The position numbers and the translations under genes are program-made. The notes beneath the pieces are model-generated. The model saw nothing but the letters and a program-made list of their open reading frames with translations, was not told where the DNA came from and did not search any database. 8,664 nt of DNA from contig JAFZTG010000096.1 in the NCBI GenBank assembly GCA_017618935.1, forward strand, positions 1 through 8,664, read 5' to 3'. This document shows, in pieces, positions 1 through 5,651 of this stretch (positions are counted from its first letter, which is position 1; each line of letters begins with the position of its first letter). The DNA is from Bacteroidales bacterium (GTDB lineage: Bacteria; Bacteroidota; Bacteroidia; Bacteroidales; UBA1715).

Positions 1-150
1 AGGAAGATACCAACCATCAGGTTTGTCGTTTACGCCCTTGAATCCTAATTGGTTGAATGTTGTCAGTTGCCCGACACCAGATTTGGCTGTTTCGGTGTCA
101 TCAAAGCCAAGAATCTCTTTTGCTTTGTCTCTTACTTCGTCCTCTGTCAT
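1..150 (-). CDS. N-terminus of a probable restriction-modification N6-adenine DNA methylase (partial)
   Basis: An open frame runs from an ATG at 148-150 on the minus strand to the window edge without a stop, giving the first 50 residues of a larger protein. It begins MTEDEVRDKAKEILGF and contains GVGQLTTFNQLGF and NDKPDGWYLP. From memory of the family, this short N-terminal helix plus the GQLTTFNQLGF...DKPDGWYLP block is typical of Bacteroidota proteins annotated as Eco57I-like or class I SAM-dependent DNA methylases of type II/IIG restriction systems, where it precedes the nuclease and methylase domains. None of the catalytic motifs (NPPY, SAM-binding) lie inside the window, so the methylase call is inference. 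No clear Shine-Dalgarno is seen; a hairpin lies just upstream of the start. It is transcribed away from the RhuM-like gene. Confidence 0.5.
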   Translation of the reverse strand, partial: MTEDEVRDKAKEILGFDDTETAKSGVGQLTTFNQLGFKGVNDKPDGWYLP

Positions 151-155
151 AATAC

Positions 156-220
156 CCACGTTTTGGCATTTTGCAACTATCGGATTTCGGGATTTCTCTC
201 ACAACCAAAATGAAACGTGG
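156..220 (-). promoter_or_regulatory. Hairpin in the leader of the methylase-like gene
   Basis: CCACGTTT (156-163) pairs with AAACGTGG (213-220), and CATTTTG (167-173) pairs with CAAAATG (206-212). This makes a 15-bp stem with a 3-nt bulge (164-166) and a loop of about 32 nt. Its foot lies 5 nt before the ATG of the minus-strand methylase gene, where a ribosome would bind. It could be a leader structure or a DNA operator; the sequence alone does not decide. Confidence 0.35.
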
Positions 221-238
221 ACTATTTGACAATATCCA

Positions 239-385
239 CATTCTGAGGTCGTGAGAAACCCGATTCACCAGATATAAGCCAAAAGCCCACGCAACGCAGA
301 CATTTACTGACTTATTCTTCGGTGAACCACGTTTATCTAAAATTTCTCACGTTTCAGAATGATTCCGAATAAATAGCAAACGCTA
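239..385 (+). other. Structured intergenic element, copy A (candidate non-coding RNA or ssDNA hairpin)
   Basis: The outer stem pairs CATTCTGA (239-246) with TCAGAATG (354-361), then two G-T wobbles (247-353, 248-352), an unpaired T249, and CGTGAGAAA (250-258) with TTTCTCACG (343-351): 19 pairs. Inside it, TTCACC (264-269) pairs with GGTGAA (321-326), and GA/TC plus ATAAG (274-278) with CTTAT (311-315). The stem is followed after 2 nt by a 22-nt block (364-385), identical in copy B, that ends in a mini-hairpin TAGC-AAAC-GCTA. Copy B (2490-2630) folds the same way with different stem bases, down to the same bulged T and two wobbles. The wobbles would be C-A mismatches on the other strand, so if it is RNA the plus strand is favoured. 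No known RNA family was recognised, and no promoter for a separate transcript is clear. Confidence 0.55.
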
Positions 386-405
386 AGATTTATACTATGT
401 TAATT
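364..405 (+). repeat. 42-bp direct repeat, left copy
   Basis: Matches 2609-2650 at 38 of 42 positions; the first 22 bases are identical, and the mismatches are at 386, 388, 397 and 399. Resemblance continues downstream in AT-rich sequence: GTAAAA at 459 versus 2701, and TGTATTTTTAC-ACAT at 521-535 versus the same with one extra C at 2773-2788. The spacing from repeat start to the next likely ATG is 196 nt here and 195 nt in the other copy, so the whole intergenic region looks duplicated. Apart from this element and the minus-strand hairpin, 151-559 shows nothing else that can be supported. Confidence 0.8.
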
Positions 406-512
406 ATAAATTTTTCTTTTCTATTTCTTTACATTTTTTACATTAAGTTTTTGTTTCCGTAAAAGTAGGAAAGTTTTTTGGAATTAATGATGGTGAATCG
501 TGGAATTATTCC

Positions 513-531
513 GTAAAAAATGTATTTTTAC
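513..531. repeat. GTAAAAA...TTTTTAC palindrome upstream of the RhuM-like gene
   Basis: GTAAAAA (513-519) and TTTTTAC (525-531) are inverted around ATGTA. A near copy (GTAAAA-TTGTAT-TTTTAC) lies at 2766-2783 before the cupin gene, at the equivalent place of the second intergenic element. It could be an operator or the distal end of the duplicated element. AT-richness makes a chance palindrome likelier than usual. Confidence 0.4.
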
Positions 532-559
532 ACATGAAAATAAAAAGTCGAGATATACA

Positions 560-940
560 ATGAAAAATAAAAAACACACAAATACGGAAAACGGTGAATT
601 ACAGGAGATTGTGATTTACCAAACCGATGACGGAGCGGTACAGATAGATGTACTAATGGGAAATGAAACCGTATGGTTAAGTACTTCGCAGATGACGATG
701 TTATTTGAACGTGAGGAATCAAACATACGGCGTCACATTATCAATATTTTTAAAGAAGGTGAACTTCCCAAAGAAAATAACGTGCATTTTTTACACGTTA
801 ATGGCATAAAAAAACCAGTACCATTTTATTCTCTTGATGTCATAATATCTGTCGGGTATCGTGTTAAATCCTTGCGTGGTACCCAGTTCCGCATCTGGGC
901 GACAAAACGGTTGAACGAAACAAATAACGAGCACGTATGA
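560..940 (+). CDS. RhuM-family N-terminal domain protein, short form
   Basis: The 126-residue product matches the N-terminal part of virulence RhuM proteins: IVIYQTDDGAVQIDVLM (17-33), TVWLSTSQMTMLF (37-49), SNIRRHIINIFKEGEL (54-69), PFYSLDVIISVGYRVKSLRG (88-107) and TQFRIWATKRL (108-118). The middle part resembles a winged-helix DNA-binding fold. Known full-length RhuM proteins are, as I recall, about 330-340 residues, with a Fic/Doc-like C-terminal region; here the protein stops eight residues after WATKRL, so that region is absent and the protein looks truncated or reduced. The ATG at 560 is chosen over a GTG at 500 because the 20 extra residues (MELFRKKC...) do not resemble the family. 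The stop overlaps the next start as ATGA, which suggests translational coupling. RhuM genes often sit in or near restriction-modification loci, which fits the methylase-like gene on the left; the role is unknown. Confidence 0.75.
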   Translation: MKNKKHTNTENGELQEIVIYQTDDGAVQIDVLMGNETVWLSTSQMTMLFEREESNIRRHIINIFKEGELPKENNVHFLHVNGIKKPVPFYSLDVIISVGYRVKSLRGTQFRIWATKRLNETNNEHV

Positions 941-1650
941 AATCCTTTTCCGACATACAAGTTCAAGAACTGTTCAACATTCTTTCCAAAACGCTTGACG
1001 AGACGAAAGATATTGATACTCAGTTGCAGGTATTAAAAGGTTTGAAGGATCGTTTAGGTATTCGTGTTAATGATTACTTCCGTGTGTTGTATAAAAACCA
1101 GAAGGTTCTTAATGGCGAAGATGATTTTATGGATAGAGGGAAAGAACCTCCTTCTTTTTTCTGTCAAGATTATCTGCAAAAACGGGACTTGGATTCCTAT
1201 AAGGTAGAAGAAATTTATATGTCTGCTTCTTATTTCTTTGATGATGAGTTCGTTGAAATCACCGAAAACAAATTTGCATACGTATTTGCGGCCATCCTGT
1301 ACAACGAAATCACACGGTGCGAGTTGCTGAAAAAAGGCAAATGGGAAGGAAGATTACATTTGCCACCGTTCCCTCTGACTGGTGAGCAGGGACATTCAGC
1401 ATGGAGACTACTTGAGAACTATGATTTTCAAGACGAGATAGCGTCAATGGACGATTACTCTGCCATGTTACGCTACTATGACGTTTCTTATTTTTACAAA
1501 TGGAAACGAAAAAAAAAGTATTACGCCTTTCTCAATAAATTAGCCAGATTATTGGGCGATGAATGGGGCAAGATAGCGGTCCCCATTTCTACAAGTGGCA
1601 AAAAGTCATTGGAAGACATAAGAAAATATTATTATAAAAAGGAAGCATAG
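937..1650 (+). CDS. Unrecognised 237-residue protein coupled to the RhuM-like gene
   Basis: I do not recognise the family. The ATG overlaps the stop of the RhuM-like gene by 4 nt (ATGA), so the two are probably one transcript with coupled translation. The N-terminal 60 residues are predicted helical and charged (VQELFNILSKTLDE, LQVLKGLKDRLGIRVNDYF). The middle is rich in aromatic residues (YMSASYFFDDEFVEITENKFAYVFAAILYNEI), and the C-terminus is strongly basic (YKWKRKKKYYAFLNKLARL, then KKSLEDIRKYYYKKEA), which would suit nucleic-acid contact. No signal peptide, membrane segment or catalytic motif stands out. The position next to RhuM and a methylase-like gene suggests a defence or mobile-DNA role, by context only. 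It ends 33 bp from the convergent gene on the other strand; no terminator hairpin is seen there. Confidence 0.7.
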   Translation: MKSFSDIQVQELFNILSKTLDETKDIDTQLQVLKGLKDRLGIRVNDYFRVLYKNQKVLNGEDDFMDRGKEPPSFFCQDYLQKRDLDSYKVEEIYMSASYFFDDEFVEITENKFAYVFAAILYNEITRCELLKKGKWEGRLHLPPFPLTGEQGHSAWRLLENYDFQDEIASMDDYSAMLRYYDVSYFYKWKRKKKYYAFLNKLARLLGDEWGKIAVPISTSGKKSLEDIRKYYYKKEA

Positions 1651-1683
1651 CGATAAGTAAGCATGCTGACAGAATAACCAACT

Positions 1684-2388
1684 TTATCTAAAAATATCGT
1701 TATCGTCATCGTCATTCGTTTCTTCCACAATCTCAACGCGCTCGATATAATAACGAAACGTGTTTAATAGATTTTCGTAACGGAGTATCCCTTGAAGCAG
1801 TCGCATGGAATATCGTTCCTTCATTGTCAGATAGTTAAGAAATTCAGCGTTGCCCTTGTAGGTACGCATCAATTCCTGAAACACAAATTGCTTGTCTTCC
1901 ATCAACTTTTGAGTTCTATATTCATGCAGTTTGTTTACAAATTCGGTACGGGGAAACGGCAAACTATTTTCTTGTTCCACTATCATTGCGAATTTGTCGC
2001 TATTCGTGTAAGACATTTTTTCCACACCACGAATTATATGAAGCAAGCCGATTTCTTTTTCTATGTCGGCTGCCGCCCATCCCGAATATTTACCAAAATC
2101 CTTGCTATCAACAACTTCCATTCCTCGACGGACGGCTGCTATGGTTGACGCAAAAGGGACAATAATTTGGGCAAGATTTGGGTACGCCAGACATCTTTCT
2201 TCCAACTCCTTGATTGACATAGGAAGAAGCTCTTGTAATTTCATGGTTCTTTTTGAAAATTCTTCAAGATTGGGGCGGACATATTTCTCGGCAGCCTCCG
2301 CCGCTTGGAGATACGTGGGAAAAATCATTTCAAACCCTTTTTCATCTGTAATCCTGTGATTTAACATACAAACTCGAAAACCTCTCAT
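1684..2388 (-). CDS. Unrecognised cytoplasmic helical protein with acidic tail
   Basis: The product is 234 residues from the ATG at 2386-2388. The frame stays open to a GTG at 2430, but a promoter-like -7 box covers 2430-2437, so initiation at 2388 is more plausible. No family is recognised. The first 35 residues (MRGFRVCMLNHRITDEKGFE, then MIFPTYLQAAEAAEKYV) could form a small domain; the rest looks almost entirely alpha-helical, with amphipathic stretches such as LEEFSKRTMKLQELLPMSIK, and ends in an acidic tail (EETNDDDDNDIFR). No signal peptide, transmembrane segment or obvious active site is seen. It is convergent with the 937-1650 gene and divergent from the cupin gene, with the second structured element between its promoter and the cupin. 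It sits inside the repeat-flanked block, so it is probably accessory. Confidence 0.65.
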   Translation of the reverse strand: MRGFRVCMLNHRITDEKGFEMIFPTYLQAAEAAEKYVRPNLEEFSKRTMKLQELLPMSIKELEERCLAYPNLAQIIVPFASTIAAVRRGMEVVDSKDFGKYSGWAAADIEKEIGLLHIIRGVEKMSYTNSDKFAMIVEQENSLPFPRTEFVNKLHEYRTQKLMEDKQFVFQELMRTYKGNAEFLNYLTMKERYSMRLLQGILRYENLLNTFRYYIERVEIVEETNDDDDNDIFR

Positions 2389-2429
2389 AATGTTTTTGTT
2401 TTGGAGCGGAACTACGTATACGGACAACA

Positions 2430-2461
2430 CAAACTTATGAAAGTACCTACAAGCGGATAAA
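2430..2461 (-). promoter_or_regulatory. Probable Bacteroides-type promoter of the 1684-2388 gene
   Basis: On the minus strand TAAGTTTG (2437 to 2430) fits the TAnnTTTG -7 consensus. About 20 nt upstream lies TTTA (2461-2458), one base off the TTTG -33 box. Transcription would start near 2423, giving a leader of about 35 nt to the ATG at 2388. Confidence 0.45.
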
Positions 2462-2489
2462 GAAATGGCGTGAACCGAATCTTATCGAA

Positions 2490-2630
2490 ACTCTGAGGTA
2501 TTTGGCGTCACCTGTTTCCACCGATAAATTCTGTCCACGCCGAAACATGGACGTCTGAACTTATTCATTAGTGGAAGCATCTCGAAATCGCCAAATTTTA
2601 AGAGTCTGTCCGAATAAATAGCAAACGCTA
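2490..2630 (+). other. Structured intergenic element, copy B (candidate non-coding RNA or ssDNA hairpin)
   Basis: ACTCT (2490-2494) pairs with AGAGT (2601-2605). After one G-A mismatch come A2496-T2599, two G-T wobbles (2497-2598, 2498-2597), an unpaired T2499, and ATTTGGCG (2500-2507) with CGCCAAAT (2589-2596). The inner stem TTCCAC (2516-2521) pairs with GTGGAA (2571-2576); above it TAA (2525-2527) pairs with TTA (2561-2563), TTC (2529-2531) with GAA (2557-2559), and GTCCA (2533-2537) with TGGAC (2548-2552). The layout matches copy A at 239-361, with about nine pairs changed on both sides. The 22-nt block identical to copy A follows at 2609-2630; here its mini-hairpin extends to ATAGC/GCTAT. 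It lies in the divergent region between the 1684-2388 gene and the cupin gene. Confidence 0.55.
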
Positions 2631-2650
2631 TGGTTTATACTTTATTAATT
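2609..2650 (+). repeat. 42-bp direct repeat, right copy
   Basis: The partner of 364-405 (38/42 identical, first 22 exact, same orientation, about 2.25 kb apart). The region from here to the cupin ATG at 2804 is AT-rich. A weak -7-like TGACTTTG (2694-2701) lies in it without a well-placed -33 box. Apart from the repeat, the structured element and the palindrome at 2766, nothing else in 2389-2803 can be supported. Confidence 0.8.
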
Positions 2651-2765
2651 TAAAATCGCTATCTTTTTTACTATTCTTTTTTTGTTAATCAATTGACTTT
2701 GTAAAATTATGAAAAAATTGAAATAGTATTGATAACTTTTTTACCAAAAATAGAATACACAACGA

Positions 2766-2783
2766 GTAAAATTGTATTTTTAC
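2766..2783. repeat. GTAAAA...TTTTAC palindrome upstream of the cupin gene
   Basis: GTAAAA (2766-2771) and TTTTAC (2778-2783) are inverted around TTGTAT, 20 nt before the cupin ATG. It corresponds to the palindrome at 513-531. TGTATTTTTACCACAT (2773-2788) matches 521-535 except for one inserted C. It may be an operator or the distal end of the duplicated element. Confidence 0.4.
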
Positions 2784-2803
2784 CACATATTAATTTTACA
2801 GAA

Positions 2804-3136
2804 ATGAACATCAATTTCAACGAGATCAAAATTGAGGAACTCCCCAATTTCAAGGGTGGCGAAAAATTTGCCCGTATGCAATTTCACGTAGATGAGAACA
2901 ATAGAATTATGCGTGGTTGTTTGGTTCCCGGTGCTTCAATCGGATTGCACACGCACGAAACCAACAGCGAAATAATGTACTTTCTGCAAGGTTCCGGCAA
3001 AGTGCTTTGCGACGGCGAATATTCGCCCGTTACCGTGGGCGACGTTCACTATTGCCCCAAAGGTCACGAACATAGTCTCATTAATTCAGGGACAGAAGAT
3101 TTAGTATTTTTTGCTGTTGTTCCTGAACATAAATAG
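2804..3136 (+). CDS. Small single-domain cupin protein
   Basis: A 110-residue protein with both classical cupin motifs intact. Motif 1 is GASIGLHTHETNSE...G (43-63), which fits G-x5-H-x-H-x4-E-x6-G exactly; motif 2 is GDVHYCPKGHEHSLIN (79-94), which fits G-x5-P-x-G-x2-H-x3-N. His49, His51, Glu56 and His90 are the expected metal ligands, so the protein should bind a divalent metal in a small beta-barrel. The substrate cannot be read from the sequence: such cupins include sugar-binding or sugar-isomerising enzymes, dioxygenases and sensors. The ATG at 2804 is chosen over a TTG at 2729, whose extension does not resemble the fold. It is probably cytoplasmic. It heads the co-directional run with the lipoprotein gene (42-bp gap) and miaA, and may be transcribed from within the second duplicated intergenic region. 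Confidence 0.85.
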   Translation: MNINFNEIKIEELPNFKGGEKFARMQFHVDENNRIMRGCLVPGASIGLHTHETNSEIMYFLQGSGKVLCDGEYSPVTVGDVHYCPKGHEHSLINSGTEDLVFFAVVPEHK

Positions 3137-3178
3137 ATGGAATTAAGAAGTTAAAATTAAGAATTAAATTTGCTTGTT

Positions 3179-3997
3179 ATGAAAAAAAGTATGTTACTAA
3201 TTGCTTGCATCACAAGCGTATTCGTTTTGGCAAGTTGTTCATCTATGTACATTCCAAGTATGGGAAACGCTCCGCTTTTGGACAAAAAGGGCGACGGTCT
3301 TGGTGAAATTTCTCTCACCACAAACGCCGTGCAAATGTCTGGTGACTATGCAATTACAGACCATCTAGCTGCTATGGGAAGCGTCAACATCTCCTATGGT
3401 AACTTCACCGATTCATACGATATTTATACCAACAAGGGAACCGACTCCACGGCTCTTTCGGAAATGACGCACTGGGGAAAGTTCAACAACAGGCATTACG
3501 AAGTTGGTGCCGGCTATTATAATATGTTCAACAAAGACCACTTCAAAATGGAGGCATTCGGCGGTCTGGGCTTCTGCCATGCTACCGACACCAATGCTCA
3601 CATTACCAACGGAAGCGAGAAATACGATTCCCGGTACACCATGTTGTTTGGTCAGTTAAATACGGGCTTCACGACCAAAGTTGTTGATTTCGGTTTGGCG
3701 TTCAGAGTTGCTCCTACGTTCCACGCACTGCATTGGGACTGCAACTACGACCCATCGGCATCAAAAACCAACAGCACTATGACCGACCATTTCACCATTT
3801 GGCATTTCGAGCCACTTCTTTTCTTACGACTTGGCTATGATCATTTTAAAGTGAGCGCAAAAGCGGGCATTTCGTTCATCGGTAACACCAAATCATATCA
3901 AGAAACACTTGACAAGATTCCGAACACAATGTATTCGAAAACTACGTTGATGCACTTCTCCATAGGTGCTTGTTACGTTTTCAATACAAATAAATAA
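3179..3997 (+). CDS. Lipoprotein with outer-membrane barrel-like strands, function unknown
   Basis: A 272-residue protein starting MKKSMLLIACITSVFVLASC. The basic start, hydrophobic core and lipobox L17-A18-S19-C20 mark a type II signal peptide, so the mature protein should begin at lipidated Cys20, followed by Ser-Ser with no Asp at +2. The remainder has alternating aromatic/polar beta-strand patterns typical of outer-membrane barrel-like proteins, for example HYEVGAGYYNMF, FKMEAFGGLGF, FEPLLFLRLGYDHFKVSAKA, and a final strand TLMHFSIGACYVFNTNK. No specific family is recognised. The ATG at 3179 is preferred to an in-frame TTG at 3170 because it gives a clean signal peptide. It lies 42 bp after the cupin gene and 14 bp before miaA, so it is probably in their operon. 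Confidence 0.75.
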   Translation: MKKSMLLIACITSVFVLASCSSMYIPSMGNAPLLDKKGDGLGEISLTTNAVQMSGDYAITDHLAAMGSVNISYGNFTDSYDIYTNKGTDSTALSEMTHWGKFNNRHYEVGAGYYNMFNKDHFKMEAFGGLGFCHATDTNAHITNGSEKYDSRYTMLFGQLNTGFTTKVVDFGLAFRVAPTFHALHWDCNYDPSASKTNSTMTDHFTIWHFEPLLFLRLGYDHFKVSAKAGISFIGNTKSYQETLDKIPNTMYSKTTLMHFSIGACYVFNTNK

Positions 3998-4011
3998 CGA
4001 CTGTTACACGA

Positions 4012-4911
4012 ATGAAAACGCTTGTCGTCATTGCTGGGCCAACGGGAGTTGGAAAGACAAAGACGGGCATTCGCATTGCGCAACATTTCAAAACGGAAAT
4101 CATTTCTGCTGATTCACGGCAGATTTTTATCGAGACAAACATCGGCACTGCCGTCCCCACCCACGAGGAATTGTCGCAAGTACCGCATCACTTGATTCAG
4201 ACTCGTCACGTGTGGGATTATTACAATGCATGGATGTTTGAGCAAGACGCCCTTGCCATTGCCGACGAAATCTTCAAGACACACGACGTGGCACTCCTTG
4301 TTGGTGGTTCAGGTCTCTACATTGACGCCGTATGCAACGGAATTGACGAGATTCCCGACATAGAGCCGGAACTTCGTGCCAAAGTCAACGAACAATACCT
4401 CAACGAAGGCATTGAAAGTCTGCGACAGACGCTCAAATTCTTAGACCCCGATTATTACGAAATAGTTGATATTCAGAATCCGGTGAGATTAAAACGAGCT
4501 ATTGAAATCTGCATTCAAGCAGGAAAACCATATTCGCAACTACGCAAAGAGCAATCTCGCGAACGCCCGTTCCGAATCATAAAACTTGCCCTCAATCTTC
4601 CTCGTGAGGAACTCTATGAAAGAATCAACCGTCGTGTAGATGAAATGGTTGCCGCCGGTTTGGAAGACGAAGTTCGTTCCCTGATTCCTCAAAAAGAGTG
4701 CATGGCATTGAAAACCGTGGGCTACCGCGAATTTTTCGACTATTTTGACAATCTCACAAGCAAAGAAGAAGCGATTGAGAAAATAAAACAAAACACACGT
4801 AAATATGCAAAGAAACAAATTTCGTGGCTCAAGCGTGACGCCGACGTGCAATGGTTTTCTCCATTCGAAGATGAGAAAATAATTGCTTACATTGAAGAGA
4901 AATTGAGTTAG
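4012..4911 (+). CDS. miaA: tRNA dimethylallyltransferase (MiaA)
   Basis: A 299-residue protein, the normal length for the family. It transfers a dimethylallyl group from DMAPP to N6 of A37 in tRNAs that read codons starting with U, the first step of ms2i6A formation, in the cytoplasm. The P-loop GPTGVGKT (9-16), DSRQ (34-37) with the catalytic-site Asp34, the PHHLI block (58-62), VGGSGLY (97-103), NPVRLKRAIEI, KTVGYREF, and the C-terminal tRNA-contacting YAKKQISWLKRD are all present. Position 100 is Ser where many bacteria have Thr (VGGTGLY), a form I recall in Bacteroidota. The ATG is the natural start, immediately before the P-loop strand. It follows the lipoprotein stop by 14 bp and ends 4 nt before the rpsP promoter. 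Confidence 0.96.
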   Translation: MKTLVVIAGPTGVGKTKTGIRIAQHFKTEIISADSRQIFIETNIGTAVPTHEELSQVPHHLIQTRHVWDYYNAWMFEQDALAIADEIFKTHDVALLVGGSGLYIDAVCNGIDEIPDIEPELRAKVNEQYLNEGIESLRQTLKFLDPDYYEIVDIQNPVRLKRAIEICIQAGKPYSQLRKEQSRERPFRIIKLALNLPREELYERINRRVDEMVAAGLEDEVRSLIPQKECMALKTVGYREFFDYFDNLTSKEEAIEKIKQNTRKYAKKQISWLKRDADVQWFSPFEDEKIIAYIEEKLS

Positions 4912-4915
4912 ATGT

Positions 4916-4945
4916 TTTGTAATCTAAAAAAAATCAATACTTTTG
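4916..4945 (+). promoter_or_regulatory. Bacteroides-type promoter of rpsP
   Basis: TTTG (4916-4919) and TACTTTTG (4938-4945) fit the Bacteroides -33 TTTG and -7 TAnnTTTG boxes with an 18-nt spacer. Transcription would start near 4952, giving a leader of about 32 nt before the rpsP ATG. The -33 box begins 5 nt after the miaA stop codon. Confidence 0.7.
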
Positions 4946-4983
4946 CACCCGAAATTTTTATTAACAATAATTAATTAAATACA

Positions 4984-5562
4984 ATGGCTGTTAAAATTAG
5001 ATTAGCAAGACACGGGCGAAAGGCGAGCCCTTTCTATCACATTGTAGCTGCTGATAGCAGAAGGTCACGTGATGGCAGATTTATCGAGAAACTCGGTACG
5101 TACAATCCAGTAACAAACCCAGCAACTGTGGAATTAAAATTCGACAGAGCTCTATACTGGTTGGAAGTTGGAGCAGAAATGACTGATACTGCTCGCTCAA
5201 TTCTACAAAAAGAAGGTGTTTTATACATGAAACACTTGAAAGGTGGTGTTAAGAAAGGTGCTTTTGACGAAAAAGCATTGGAAGCAAAATTCCAACAATT
5301 CAAAGACACTCAGGCAAAGAAAAACGCTGCTTATGCTTCTAAATTGGAAGCAACTGCTGCTGATTTCGCAAAGAAAAAATTAGCTGAAGAAGTTGAAATC
5401 AACAAACAACGTGAAGCTAAGATAGCTGAAAAGAACGCTGCATTAGCTGCTGCTGAAGAGGCAAAGAAAGCTGAAGAGGCTGCCGCTGCTGCTGAGGAAT
5501 CAGCTGAAGCAACAACTGAAGAAGCTCCTGCTGCTGAAGCAACAGAAACTCCTGCAGAATAG
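4984..5562 (+). CDS. rpsP: 30S ribosomal protein S16 (bS16) with long C-terminal extension
   Basis: Residues 1-85 are a clear bS16 core: [40 protein letters not shown], then [26 protein letters not shown]16 binds 16S rRNA in the body of the small subunit and helps its assembly. The protein is 192 residues, more than twice the usual 80-90. Residues 86-192 form an extension that is first Lys/Ala-rich and probably helical, then very rich in Ala and Glu ([20 protein letters not shown]), and likely disordered at the end. Such tails are usual in Bacteroidota; their role is unknown to me. It has its own promoter at 4916-4945, and a terminator follows 32 nt after the stop. Confidence 0.97.
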   Translation: MAVKIRLARHGRKASPFYHIVAADSRRSRDGRFIEKLGTYNPVTNPATVELKFDRALYWLEVGAEMTDTARSILQKEGVLYMKHLKGGVKKGAFDEKALEAKFQQFKDTQAKKNAAYASKLEATAADFAKKKLAEEVEINKQREAKIAEKNAALAAAEEAKKAEEAAAAAEESAEATTEEAPAAEATETPAE

Positions 5563-5594
5563 TAGAGTTGTAAATTGTTTTGTTCATAACGAAG

Positions 5595-5626
5595 AGACTG
5601 CCTTTTTTGAAGGCAGTCTTTTTTTT
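5595..5626 (+). terminator. Intrinsic terminator after rpsP
   Basis: AGACTGCCTT (5595-5604) pairs with AAGGCAGTCT (5610-5619) around a TTTTG loop, followed by a run of T to 5626. The U-tract is only on the plus strand, so it serves rpsP. An outer ATAAC/GTTAT pair (5586-5590, 5627-5631) could extend the stem. For the convergent queA there is no matching U-run. Confidence 0.92.
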
Positions 5627-5651
5627 GTTATAACACTTTCCAGAAGGGACC

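Noticed and set aside
23..229. Plus-strand open frame of 68 codons at the left edge
   Set aside because: It is antisense to the methylase-like N-terminus, whose protein has recognisable motifs; the plus-strand peptide has none.
239..405. Integron attC site, because of structure conserved over sequence
   Set aside because: No RYYYAAC/GTTRRRY core pair at the stem base, no integrase, and the gene orientations do not fit a cassette array.
500..559. GTG start at 500 adding 20 residues to the RhuM-like protein
   Set aside because: The added residues do not resemble the family and would cover the palindrome at 513-531; the ATG at 560 gives a family-like N-terminus.
1651..1683. Terminator between the convergent genes at 1650 and 1684
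   Set aside because: Only a GCATGC hexamer palindrome is present, with no stem and T-run.
2389..2430. GTG start at 2430 for the minus-strand unknown gene
   Set aside because: A TAnnTTTG box covers 2430-2437, so the transcript would start after this codon.
364..2650. attL/attR of an integrated element
   Set aside because: No integrase or mobility gene lies between the repeats, the repeats are not identical, and homology extends about 120 bp on one side and more than 100 bp on the other, more than an att core.
5595..5626. Bidirectional terminator for rpsP and queA
   Set aside because: Read on the minus strand, the hairpin is not followed by a U-run.
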